A DNA stretch of 59,799 nucleotides from a virus: positions 1 to 59,799 of IMG/VR virus record IMGVR_UViG_3300021964_000069, one strand, 5' to 3'. The first letter of the stretch is position 1; every line of letters starts with the position of its first letter. Below, piece after piece: positions 18,844-28,700 of the stretch. Below the pieces are notes generated by a model, which was not told where the DNA came from, did no database searches, and was given only the letters and a program-made list of their open reading frames with translations. A program made the translations under genes and the position numbers.

Positions 18844-20963
18844 TGGCAAGAATCAGTACGTACACCATAGACTCTCTTGTAGAAGGTGGCGATAAGCTTT
18901 TAGGCACTGATGCCAACTCAAGTTCCGCATTAGCAACTAAAAATTATACGATAGATAGCCTTAAGGACTATATATTAAGTGATTCTACTGAAAGTAAAAT
19001 CACTGATGTAGTGCCCCTTGGCTTTTCTCTTTCTGTAAATAGAGAAGGCAATGCCTACGAAAAATCTTTAATAAGAACACTTTCAAGTTCTGTACTTACA
19101 AATGTTGTTTTAAAAGATGCAACAACTAATACAGGGTGTGATATATATCTTAACACACTTGGTACAGGTCAAGTATTTTTAGTTATTAGAGATTATAATG
19201 ACGGGCAATTTGCTTTAGATTATGACTTAGCTGATTTTGCAAATAATTCAGCAACGTTTACCGGTGTTCTTGGTGGGGTAACCTATACAGGCACCGTTAC
19301 TTCATTTAATGCACCTACATTTACTTCCGCTTCTGTAGAGCCTAATGTTACACAATATACTGTAAATGGCAACGCAAAGTATACGGATTGGTGCTTTAAT
19401 GTTACTTTAGATCAAGTATATTCTGGTGGCCAAGTGGCTTTTACTGAATTTACATTTTTAACCGGTGTGCAACAAATTGAAACTCAAGTAATTGGTGATT
19501 TAAAAATTACTAGAGATTTAATTATTGATTCGGGTGATGTAGTTATTGGTACTGATAATCCAAACAATGATCCAAGATCATTAACAGTGCACGGCCCTAT
19601 AAATGTAAAAGACAGCGAATCATCTATTGTATTTGGAGATACAGATCCTAATGTTACTTTAGCAACAGACGGATCAAACTTAACAATATCAGGTAATGGT
19701 AATACCATTGTATCTAATAATACTAGATTTACAAATGATATTGTTAGAGATTCAAATACAGACGCTGCTGACGGCAGAACAATAATGGGGCAAAATGAAT
19801 TCACCGCTATTGCTACAGATGGCACACGAGCTGTTTACGGCGCTTCTGGCGTATCTTTACAGAATTCATCAGGTATTGAAACTGGAGCACAAATAAAACC
19901 AATTGAGGGCAACCCAGCGAGTATTTCTGGTTTAACAGAACAAGGGCTTCTTTCTCAATTACAAATTGGTGATGATTACTTTAATCTTCCTGAGTTAGCT
20001 TCAGGTGTTGCGGCTGCACTGCCTGGGCTTTCAGAGCAATTAGCTGGACCTTCTGGTAGCATTACTGTTGGAAGATTATTTTATGGTATACGTCAAAGTA
20101 ATGGTGCTTTATTCCAGGCCGCAACTTCGCCGGCTACAATAGCAGGCATTAATATTACATCAGGTAATACTTCTGTTGTATTGTCTCAATCTGACTTTAC
20201 GACTATGGAAACTATATTTGATGCTACGCCTTCCACACAAGCTTTATACTTTGTGGAAGATACTTATGTAGCAGCTTTTCCATCTGTGAACGGATTAATA
20301 AACGATACGTCTGTAAATATATATCAAATAGTAGCTGTAAATGAATCTAATTTAACAGTTACATTTGGTAAGCAGGGCGATGGTATACTAACAATTAATA
20401 CTAGCGAAGTAAATATTAATTCCGAAGTATTAAAGTTAAATGATATACCGCAAGCTTCAAAATCAAGCTATTTGCAATTTGACCCCTCTACTAAAGAAGT
20501 GTCTCATAATGCACTGCAAATATTAGCCACGGCTAATGGCGCTACATATGATTATAATGCTTTAGTTGATGTTGCTGTAAATTCAATAAACTTTGATAAT
20601 TTACAAATTACAGCGCCAGCTAATGGGCAGGTTGTAATAAAGCAAGGCTATGCATATGGTGGAGCTTTAACTTCCAGCACTACAGCAGCTGTTTGGAATT
20701 TATACATATTAAGTAACATAACGTCAGATAGCACACTAACTTTACCAGCTGGTAATGAAGGTGATAGTATAAAAGTTACCAATATGTCAGCTTTTGATAG
20801 CAATGGCAATTATGCTGTGCCAACATATACTTGGACAATAAATCCTAACGGATCTGAAAAAATAATGAGAGCAAACACTTTAGTGCTCGATGAATCAACC
20901 TCATCTTTTGAATTGTATTATACTGATGCTGCAAACGGTTGGGTAATAAATGGAATTAGCTAA
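18843..20963 (+). CDS. Tail fibre / virion structural protein, 706 aa
   Basis: A large beta-rich protein. The first 45 residues (MARISTYTIDSLVEGGDKLLGTDANSSSALATKNYTIDSL) form a conserved N-terminal anchor shared with a gene at 24082. The middle reads like long fibre/collar sequence (DLKITRDLIIDSGDVVIGTDNP, ASISGLTEQGLLSQLQIGDDYFNLPELAS). The C-terminal part has a compact beta domain ending DAANGWVINGIS, similar to the end of the following protein. It probably projects from the tail and contacts the host. Its end overlaps the next gene by one base. Confidence 0.75.
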   Translation: MARISTYTIDSLVEGGDKLLGTDANSSSALATKNYTIDSLKDYILSDSTESKITDVVPLGFSLSVNREGNAYEKSLIRTLSSSVLTNVVLKDATTNTGCDIYLNTLGTGQVFLVIRDYNDGQFALDYDLADFANNSATFTGVLGGVTYTGTVTSFNAPTFTSASVEPNVTQYTVNGNAKYTDWCFNVTLDQVYSGGQVAFTEFTFLTGVQQIETQVIGDLKITRDLIIDSGDVVIGTDNPNNDPRSLTVHGPINVKDSESSIVFGDTDPNVTLATDGSNLTISGNGNTIVSNNTRFTNDIVRDSNTDAADGRTIMGQNEFTAIATDGTRAVYGASGVSLQNSSGIETGAQIKPIEGNPASISGLTEQGLLSQLQIGDDYFNLPELASGVAAALPGLSEQLAGPSGSITVGRLFYGIRQSNGALFQAATSPATIAGINITSGNTSVVLSQSDFTTMETIFDATPSTQALYFVEDTYVAAFPSVNGLINDTSVNIYQIVAVNESNLTVTFGKQGDGILTINTSEVNINSEVLKLNDIPQASKSSYLQFDPSTKEVSHNALQILATANGATYDYNALVDVAVNSINFDNLQITAPANGQVVIKQGYAYGGALTSSTTAAVWNLYILSNITSDSTLTLPAGNEGDSIKVTNMSAFDSNGNYAVPTYTWTINPNGSEKIMRANTLVLDESTSSFELYYTDAANGWVINGIS

Positions 20964-21277
20964 TGGGACTAACAATAGATTTACCAAGCGCTGGTCTTCT
21001 AGGAATTACCAACGCAACAGGAAACGTAATAAGTACGACAGCTACATTAAATGTTAACTCTGTTAATATTTTAGATGGTAGTGTTAATTATACTGTAACA
21101 TTGCCAAGCATAAGCTTAAATGCGGGTGATGAAGTTGTGCTTAAGAAAGTGGGAACCGCTACTGTAACAATTGCTTCAGCAACAATAGAAGGTGTAAGCC
21201 AATCGATAACAATTACAAATAATCAACCAATTAGATGTCTATATGTTAATGGAACATTTGGTTGGGCAATAACATAA
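20963..21277 (+). CDS. Small fibre-domain protein, 104 aa
   Basis: This protein is mainly one beta domain (VNSVNILDGSVNYTVTLPSISLNAGDEVVLKKVGTATVTIASATIEG) ending CLYVNGTFGWAIT. Its layout resembles the C-terminal segment of the preceding fibre (TLPAGNEGDSIKVTN...GWVINGIS). It may be a detached copy of that domain, a fibre tip or chaperone. It is translationally coupled to its neighbour. Confidence 0.6.
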   Translation: MGLTIDLPSAGLLGITNATGNVISTTATLNVNSVNILDGSVNYTVTLPSISLNAGDEVVLKKVGTATVTIASATIEGVSQSITITNNQPIRCLYVNGTFGWAIT

Positions 21278-21281
21278 AGCT

Positions 21282-21485
21282 ATGCCAGATATTTCAACAT
21301 TTTATCCGGGAGCATCTGCAGCAAACCCTATAAATAATTCTACAGATGCGGTAAATGCAACTACTGCTACAAATGTAGATGATCAAAATCAAACACAAAA
21401 CGCTCTTGTTTGGACCGGTACAGCTGCTGAATACGCCGCTATTGGTTCTAAAGATGCAAATACACTCTATTTCGTACTAGCATAA
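21282..21485 (+). CDS. Small tail-associated protein, WTGT..EY..I motif
   Basis: This 67-residue protein ends with LVWTGTAAEYAAIGSKDANTLYFVLA, a motif (W-x-G-T-x-x-x-Y...K-D-x-N-T-L-Y-F) frequent in small proteins near phage tail fibres. The N-terminus is disordered. It probably forms part of a fibre or its assembly apparatus. It is coupled to the next gene (TAATG). Confidence 0.62.
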   Translation: MPDISTFYPGASAANPINNSTDAVNATTATNVDDQNQTQNALVWTGTAAEYAAIGSKDANTLYFVLA

Positions 21486-22714
21486 TGCCATTATATAAAG
21501 GAACTAGCGAGATTACCGGGGGAAACTTATATAAAGGGACTACTGAGGTTGAAGATGGATACAAGGGTACAAATTTGTTTTATGAAAACCAAACAACCGT
21601 TTCATGGGGCACTCCTACAGGACAAGGATATACCTATTCAGTACCATCACCTCAAACTTCAACAGGAGATGCAGGAGCTTCTATACCTACAACTACTTTA
21701 ACAATAACATCCGCAGGATATAATTTACAAGGTACTGCAAGCGTTTCTGGATTACCACCTGGTATAACTGTATTAAGTCAAACAAATAGCGGAGGCGGAT
21801 TAAACAACACTATTACTATTACGTTAACTGGAACATATCCAGACAGTAGCTATACTAATGTTGTATTAAATATTACAGGTTTAACTGCTTCTACAAATTA
21901 TGACGCACATTTCTTAATGATAGGAGGTGGTGGAACCAATATTGGATCTGCTGCAGGAGGATTAAGAACCTCATGGGGATCTGCCTCAGGGGGAGGAAGT
22001 GCCGCAGAAAGTCAGCTTTCTTTGCAAGCAGGAACAACTTATACTATAAGTATAGCGGGACATACTGTTGTTGAATCTTATACGTGGAATACAGGTTCAG
22101 GAATAACATACTTTTCTAAAAAAGGTGGTAACGCTAGCATTGTTGGTGGGTCAATTAATAAATCTGTTGAAGGTGGTGCAAACGGTTGGACGGTTCACCC
22201 AGATCCCGGGCAAACTAATCAAAACTTACAGTACAGAGAAATGGACGGAGCCGACGGAGGCTGTGGAGGAGGTGCTAGAACATGGTCAACTAATCTAGAC
22301 TATCATTCCAAAGTTGGCGGTAATGGTAATGCTAATGAAGGTTTTGACGGTGGTTCGGTTAACAACGTTAGAAACGGACAGGCTCGTGCCGGTGGAGGAG
22401 GAACAGCTTCTGCGGGTGGAGATGTAGCTACTTGCAGTGGGTGCGGAACACTTACGGGAACTGCAGGAACGGCATTGGCTGTATCAATAACAGGATCTAC
22501 TTATTATTATGGATCTGGATTTGGTTCAGGCCAGCTGTACACTAATAATTATGGTTCTGCTCAAGGAGGCACGCAGGAATCAGGTAATGGAGGAACTGTT
22601 ATTTTAAGAGTACCAACTTCTAGTTTAGGAACTCCAACAGGCACTTATACGACTTCTACATCAGGTAGTGATACAATAATCCAGTGGACTGGAAGCGGAT
22701 CTTACACTGCATAA
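21485..22714 (+). CDS. Glycine-rich tail adhesin, 409 aa
   Basis: This protein has an N-terminal KGTSEITGGNLYKGTTEVEDGYKGTNLFY segment, an Ig-like beta domain (VSWGTPTGQGYTYSVPSPQTSTGDAG... GTASVSGLPPGITVLSQ), then a glycine-rich region with clusters such as GGGTNIGSAAGG and SGGGSAAES. The glycine-rich part fits polyglycine adhesin domains like that of phage S16 gp38, which forms the receptor-binding tip; similarity to that fold is inference. The Ig-like domain is repeated in the gene at 29259. Confidence 0.72.
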   Translation: MPLYKGTSEITGGNLYKGTTEVEDGYKGTNLFYENQTTVSWGTPTGQGYTYSVPSPQTSTGDAGASIPTTTLTITSAGYNLQGTASVSGLPPGITVLSQTNSGGGLNNTITITLTGTYPDSSYTNVVLNITGLTASTNYDAHFLMIGGGGTNIGSAAGGLRTSWGSASGGGSAAESQLSLQAGTTYTISIAGHTVVESYTWNTGSGITYFSKKGGNASIVGGSINKSVEGGANGWTVHPDPGQTNQNLQYREMDGADGGCGGGARTWSTNLDYHSKVGGNGNANEGFDGGSVNNVRNGQARAGGGGTASAGGDVATCSGCGTLTGTAGTALAVSITGSTYYYGSGFGSGQLYTNNYGSAQGGTQESGNGGTVILRVPTSSLGTPTGTYTTSTSGSDTIIQWTGSGSYTA

Positions 22715-22731
22715 TTTTAAAATTTAATTAA

Positions 22732-22941
22732 ATGAAATTATTTATAAAAAAAGGGCACGGGAATTGTGAAGCATTAAATACCAAAGGTATTAATGTAGAA
22801 ATAATAGACATAAGCGAACCTAGCTATGACGGAATTGTTTCAGTACAATTACCTTTATTGCAATTTGAAAACGGTATACAACTTATAGGAGATCCCGTAA
22901 TAGCCAATGTATTTGAACAAATAAGAAAACATCAAAAATAA
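22732..22941 (+). CDS. Glutaredoxin-like small protein
   Basis: This 69-residue protein begins MKLFIKKGHGNCEALN and continues GINVEIIDISEP, then LPLLQFENGIQLIGD. Strand-helix-strand order and a cis-proline-like PLLQ after the second strand fit a thioredoxin/glutaredoxin fold. Where CxxC is expected there is H-G-N-C, so the first cysteine is lost and catalysis is doubtful. It sits between two adhesin genes, an odd place for a redox protein. A short A/T leader precedes it. Confidence 0.6.
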   Translation: MKLFIKKGHGNCEALNTKGINVEIIDISEPSYDGIVSVQLPLLQFENGIQLIGDPVIANVFEQIRKHQK

Positions 22942-22944
22942 AAA

Positions 22945-23328
22945 ATGGCAAATTTAACAAACATAATAGGTGGCCAGCCATACTATGATGCAGCGAATGC
23001 TAATTCAGAATCTTTATTAAGCTTTTGGAAAGGTACACAGGCTCAATATGATGGCTTAAAACAAACCAGTGCAACAACAACTGGTAATCCATCAGCTGCT
23101 TCTTCTGTAACTTTTACCGTTACATCATCATCTATTTTTACAGTAAATGATGTTGTTCATGTTACAGGCACATCAGGAAATACAACAAGAACGCAAGGAA
23201 CTGTTTCTGCAGTGCCCGATGGGACTTCTGTTACAATAGATTTTACTCCTGCGTATACATCAGCTGCTTCTACAGGATATCAAATAGATCTTTATGACGC
23301 TAATACATTTTATATTATAATACCATAA
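22945..23328 (+). CDS. Small tail-associated protein with inserted beta domain, 127 aa
   Basis: Its N-terminus (SLLSFWKGTQAQYDGL) and C-terminus (YDANTFYIIIP) match the two halves of the short motif of the gene at 21282. Between them lies a roughly 65-residue insertion, SVTFTVTSSSIFTVNDVVHVTG...VTIDFTPAYTSAASTGYQIDL, a compact beta domain. It probably plays the same role as its short homologue with an added surface domain. Confidence 0.6.
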   Translation: MANLTNIIGGQPYYDAANANSESLLSFWKGTQAQYDGLKQTSATTTGNPSAASSVTFTVTSSSIFTVNDVVHVTGTSGNTTRTQGTVSAVPDGTSVTIDFTPAYTSAASTGYQIDLYDANTFYIIIP

Positions 23329-23329
23329 T

Positions 23330-24082
23330 ATGCCTTCTAATATACAACATGAAAATATATCCGATTTAAAATTAGGTATTGATACTGTTACCGGAGCATA
23401 TGTTGGGCATAATATTGTATATCCAAATCAAAGAGAAATAATAAGTGCTGCTTATACAGATACTTCTTTATTAGCAGCAAGTGGCGGAACTAGATATTTA
23501 AGAGTTACAGGTGAAATCGGTGCTACTTATGATTTAACAGGCGACGGTGCTGGTTCTTATATATTAGCTACGTCTCCTTATGACCAGCCTATAGTAATTA
23601 GTGCAAATGGTACGGCTCCTTGTTACACGGGTTCAAATAGAACAATTACAACAACATTAACGCCTACAAATTCTACAACAATACAAGGCGGAGCTTCTAA
23701 TATATCAGACGGATTTACTCAAGACGGTGGAACAGGTGTTGTTTCATTTACACCTTCTATAACAAAAAGCATTACAAATACAGTACGAGTAACAACTACT
23801 GTTAATGGTAATTTAAGATGGGCAACAGGAGCTGAATTTACAGTTTCTTTTACAGCTCCCTCAGATGCTACAAAAGTTGATTATTATTCAGCAGATGTTT
23901 ATGCTGTAGGCACTACATTTAGCTATTCAGGAACACAAACTGTAGCTAATACTGGAGGTAGCACATCATTTACAGCAACAATAACATCAGGAACTCCAGA
24001 TTATGTATATGCAAATATATACATATATGAGCAAAGCTGTTATTCTACATCAGATCAGGTTACAACTAATTTATATCCATAA
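23330..24082 (+). CDS. Beta-rich virion protein, 250 aa
   Basis: This protein opens with MPSNIQHENISDLKLGIDTVTGAYVGHNIVYPNQ, then Ig-like beta strands (RYLRVTGEIGATYDLTGDGAGSYI..., VSFTPSITKSITNTVRVTTTV). It is consistent with a fibre or decoration protein. It overlaps the next gene by one base. The exact role is unknown. Confidence 0.6.
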   Translation: MPSNIQHENISDLKLGIDTVTGAYVGHNIVYPNQREIISAAYTDTSLLAASGGTRYLRVTGEIGATYDLTGDGAGSYILATSPYDQPIVISANGTAPCYTGSNRTITTTLTPTNSTTIQGGASNISDGFTQDGGTGVVSFTPSITKSITNTVRVTTTVNGNLRWATGAEFTVSFTAPSDATKVDYYSADVYAVGTTFSYSGTQTVANTGGSTSFTATITSGTPDYVYANIYIYEQSCYSTSDQVTTNLYP

Positions 24083-24795
24083 TGGCTAGAATAAAACAGT
24101 ATCCTTTAGATACCACTATCACTGGTGGGGATAAACTAGTAGGAACAGATGTAGGCAATAACAACGCAACCCGCTCATATCAAATTGAAACCATAGGTCA
24201 GTACTTTTCTAAAACAGGAAGTGCAGATGGTTCAAAGCTAGGGTTCCAATATAATTATGCGGGTGTTTATAACAATAATGCAATATCATCAGGTAATTTT
24301 AGATACAAAGTTGATCCTACAGCTCCAACTCAATATGGGTGGGCTAATATTACGGGTATTGCTATTTCAAGATATAATGTAAATCTTACTGATATAGCGC
24401 CTATAGTAGACTTATTTCAAAATCAAGTTATTAAAATAACTGATATAAGTGAGTCAGCGGCTACCAGCTATGGAGCGTATGAAATAACAGCAATAACAGC
24501 ATTATCAAATGCTTATTTATTTACATTATTACATAAAGGAAGCTCAGGTGATCCAACAGGATCATCAATAACAATAGCTAATACAGGTCTAGTAACTGCA
24601 GATAGATTTTTTACTTTTACACAATCAAGCGCTTCTGCTACTTGGACAATACAACATAACTTAGAAAAATATCCAAGCGTTACGGTAATTGATAGCGCTA
24701 ATGATGTAGTATACGGAAATACTACATATACAGACGAAAATAACTTAACAATAAATTTTTCCGCACCTTTTTCTGGAAAGGCTTACTTAAACTAA
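24082..24795 (+). CDS. Tail fibre-like protein, 237 aa
   Basis: The N-terminus (MARIKQYPLDTTITGGDKLVGTDVGNNNATRSYQIETIGQYF) matches the anchor of the 706-residue fibre at 18843. The rest differs: a central beta domain and a C-terminal TWTIQHNLEKYPSVTVIDSANDVVYG motif often seen at phage fibre tips. It may be an alternative or shorter fibre using the same attachment site. Confidence 0.65.
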   Translation: MARIKQYPLDTTITGGDKLVGTDVGNNNATRSYQIETIGQYFSKTGSADGSKLGFQYNYAGVYNNNAISSGNFRYKVDPTAPTQYGWANITGIAISRYNVNLTDIAPIVDLFQNQVIKITDISESAATSYGAYEITAITALSNAYLFTLLHKGSSGDPTGSSITIANTGLVTADRFFTFTQSSASATWTIQHNLEKYPSVTVIDSANDVVYGNTTYTDENNLTINFSAPFSGKAYLN

Positions 24796-24801
24796 AAAAA
24801 A

Positions 24802-25761
24802 ATGGCAATAAAATATTTAAATAATGTAGACCTGTCTAAAAATCAGTTACAAAACGCTGTAATACAGGTATTAGCTTCAGATCCATCAGGTGCAGTAGCT
24901 GGTCAGATATATTATAATTCAACAGATAATGTTCTTAAGTATTATAATGGTACGGATTGGTTATCTGCAGGGGGAGATATAACAGAAATTACAACAGCTA
25001 CAGCAGATCAATTAACAATTACCAACGGAAGTGGTCCTATACCTAATGTTGATATAGTCACAGGAGCGGTAACTAATGCTGGAGTTGAATTAGCTACGGG
25101 TGATCAGATTTATGATTTTGTAACCACAGGTGTTAATGCTCGTATTCAAAATATTACAGATCCAACCGATGCTCAGGATGTAGCAACTAAAAACTACGTA
25201 GATACAATCGCTACTGGTTTATTAGAATACAAAGGTGGCTACGACGCCAGCACTAACACGCCTGATTTAGATACTGCTTCTAATATTGAAATTGCTAAAG
25301 GTGATACTTATACAGTAACCGCCGATGGAACCTTTTTTACAGAGCAAGTTCGTATTGGTGATGTTATTATTGCTGAAACAGCAATTGCAGCATCAACTGG
25401 TGGTACACTAGCAGACTTTACAATTGTACAGTCTAATGTTGATTTAGCTACTGCAGCCGCAACTTCAGGCGCAGCAGTAAAAGGTATTGCTGGATATGAC
25501 TCAGCAGATTTTGATGTTACATCTGGGTTTGTATCACTTGCAACAAAAACATATAAAGCTTTAATAGGTAATGGTTCATTGACCACTGTGCCTGTAACAC
25601 ATGGTTTAAATAGCCAAGATTTAATAATACAATTATTTGATGCTTCTACTAATGAAACCGTTTATGCGGATGTAGTAAGAACAAGCACATCTCAAGTTGA
25701 TGTAATTTTTTCAACAGCACCCGCAACCAACTCAATAAAAATATTAATTCAGAAAATATAA
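24802..25761 (+). CDS. Tail fibre protein, 319 aa
   Basis: The N-terminus contains AIKYLNNVDLSKNQLQNAVIQVLASDPSGAVAGQIYYNSTDNVLKYYNGTDWLS, then DPTDAQDVATKNYVDTIATG, the D..DV.TKNYVD motif common in cyanophage and other marine fibres. The C-terminal half (TVPVTHGLNSQDLIIQLFDASTNETVYADVVRTSTSQVDVIFSTAP) is a beta-sandwich tip-like domain. It probably contributes to host recognition. Confidence 0.75.
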   Translation: MAIKYLNNVDLSKNQLQNAVIQVLASDPSGAVAGQIYYNSTDNVLKYYNGTDWLSAGGDITEITTATADQLTITNGSGPIPNVDIVTGAVTNAGVELATGDQIYDFVTTGVNARIQNITDPTDAQDVATKNYVDTIATGLLEYKGGYDASTNTPDLDTASNIEIAKGDTYTVTADGTFFTEQVRIGDVIIAETAIAASTGGTLADFTIVQSNVDLATAAATSGAAVKGIAGYDSADFDVTSGFVSLATKTYKALIGNGSLTTVPVTHGLNSQDLIIQLFDASTNETVYADVVRTSTSQVDVIFSTAPATNSIKILIQKI

Positions 25762-25764
25762 CTT

Positions 25765-28700
25765 ATGGGCATTAAATTCAAATCGCCACTAGCGCTTTCG
25801 GCACACAGGGCTATAGCACATAGCGATGATGCCCAAACGCTAGAAGTAACAGTTGTAACAAAAACAGCTGCGCACCCTGAATTTGGTAATGGCAGTACAA
25901 ATGGGTATTCCATAGATGGCGTAGAAGGCCCTTATTTGGAATTTACTCCTGGTAATACATATAAGTTTGATCAGTCAGATAGCTCTAATACAGGGCATCC
26001 TTTGGCTTTTTATGAGGACGCGGCAAAAACTACATCATATACATCTGGCGTAACAACAGTTGGAACACCTGGATCATCAGGAGCTTATACTCAAATAATA
26101 CCAACAGCTTCAACGCCTCCTATACTTTATTACCAATGTACTGCTCATTCTTTAATGGGTAGCTATACCAAATTTGGTACAGGTTCTCAGGGGGATACTT
26201 ATACGTTTAGTGCCTCACAAGATGGTGATAATGTTGATTTATTATTGGATGCTGGTTCTGGAACAGATTCTACTGTTCAATTAACAGCAGGTACAAATGT
26301 TACTTTAACTAGAAATAGTGCTTCTGAAGTAACTATTGATGCTTCAGGAGAAGCGGAATCTGCACTTAAAATACTTTTAACTGTTAAGAATGTATCCGGA
26401 GGATCGCTTAGTCCCGGAACGCTTGTAAGGGTAGCCCCAACAGCAACTCCCCCTTCTGGAAATGTTTTAGAAGTAGACGTAGCTGATAATAGTGCTTCGT
26501 CCACAATGCCTGCTATAGGTATACTAATAGATACTATAGCTGATCAAGCAGAAGGAAACTGTGTTGCTTTTGGTAGAGCTGCTGGATTTTCTACGTCAGG
26601 TTATACTGAAGGAGACCCTATATGGGTTGGTAGTAGTGGTGCATTTACAGGTACAAAACCAACGGGAACAGCCTTAATACAAAGGGTTGGTCAGATTATT
26701 AAAGTACATAGTTCTAACGGTAGTATTGAAGTGTTTGGTGCAGGAAGATCTAATGATGTTCCAAATATTCCTCAAGATCAATTATGGTTAGGTAATTCAA
26801 GTGGTGTTGCTACAGCTACAAGTCATACCGTAGAGAACATATCTAATGTAACTACATCATCTAAAATAGATGGTCAATCATTAGTTTGGGATGCTACAAA
26901 TAATTATTGGAAAAACGCAACCGTTTCTGGAGGCGGAGGCGGTACAGTAACAGAGGCGTTTAAAACTTTTGCAGTATCAGGACAAAGTGATATTGTAGCC
27001 GATGGCCCTACTGATACATTAAATGTAGCGGCAGGTAGCAATATTACTTTAACTACAGATGCTACAACAGATACCCTTACGATTGCATCTACTGGCGCAG
27101 GTGGCGGCAATGAGCTTTCCATTGAAACAAATGAATTTACTGCAACTGCTAATCAAACAGCTTTTGTAATATCTTCTGAGATAACATCAAGCTCTAGCAC
27201 ACAAGTTTATATTGACGGAGTATATCAATCAAAAGATAATTATACAACGTCTGGATCAACTGTAACTTTTAGTACAGGTGTTCCTGTTAATTCAAAAGTA
27301 GAAATAGTACATTTTATTTCTGTATTATCAAAAGTATATACTGATGACTTTACAGGTGACGGCTCTACAGTTGCTTTTACAGCTTCTAATGACGTTACAG
27401 ATGAAAATGTTACACAAATATACATAGACGGAGTTTATCAGTCTAAAGACAATTATTCAACTTCTGGCACGACCATTACATTCTCCACCGCACCACCTAA
27501 TGGGAGTGCCATTGAAGTTGTTCATTTTGTACCAGCAACTTATTCAACTTTAAATAGTAATCAGTTTACAGGTACAGGATCACAAACAGATTTTACACTA
27601 ACTCAATCAGTTGAAGAAGATTCATCTTTTGTTTTTTTACAAGGTGTATATCAAGAGAAAAGCACGTATAGCATAAGCGGAACAACACTTACTTTTACAA
27701 CAGCACCGCAAAGTGGATATTCAGTAGAGGTAATAACTGTTGGGCAAGTTTCAATGCGCCCTGATACTATAGATATTGACAACTTTAGTGGCACTGGTTC
27801 ACAAGTAGATTATACTTTAACATCTACCCCTAGCAATGAAAATGCAATTGATGTCTATATAAATGGTTTATATCAACAAAAAGATACGTTTAGCTTATCT
27901 GGCAAAACTTTAACGTTTTCTACCGCTCCACCAAACAACTCAACAATTGAAGTTAAACATCAATTTATAGCCAGTGTAGGTTCAGGTTCAGTAGATTTAA
28001 CAGCTGGTACTGGTATTGGCATTACAGAAAATTCAACAAATAATTTTACTATTTCTTCATCTGTTGAAGCAGGTGTTGATTGGCAATCATCAATTAAAAC
28101 TGCAGATTTTACAGCAGTTGCTGGCAAAGGATATTTTGTTAATACAACTAGCTCAGCGGTAACAGTCACACTTCCTAGTTCACCTAGTTTAGGAAATGAA
28201 GTGCATATAGTTGATTATGCTGGTACAGCTGATACAAATAAAATAACAATTACCTCTAGTGATAACATTAATAGTGCAGGTGGTGATGTATTTATAGATT
28301 ACGAAAGAGGTAGTGTTGCTATAGTTTATATTGACGCTACTCAAGGTTGGGTGGCTTACAATGCCGCGAATGAATCTAGCAATGCGCTAGCTCCTGATTT
28401 ACCTTTAACAGTAGACTATTTAGTAGCTGCTGGTGGAGGTGGCGGCGGCGGCGGCGCGTTTACTAATGCTAATGGCGGGGGTGGTGGTGGTGCTGGCGGC
28501 TTAAGAACTTCTTATGGTTCAACAACTGGTGGGGGTGGCTCTTCAGAAAACAGTTTATCTCTTGCTGTGGCAACAAATTACACAGTTACAATAGGAGCTG
28601 GAGGTAATGGTGGTCCCACTACTTCTGGGGCTACCAGCGGTAGTAATGGTTCTAATTCTGTGTTTTCTACAATAACTTCAACTGGAGGTGGTGGAGCTGG

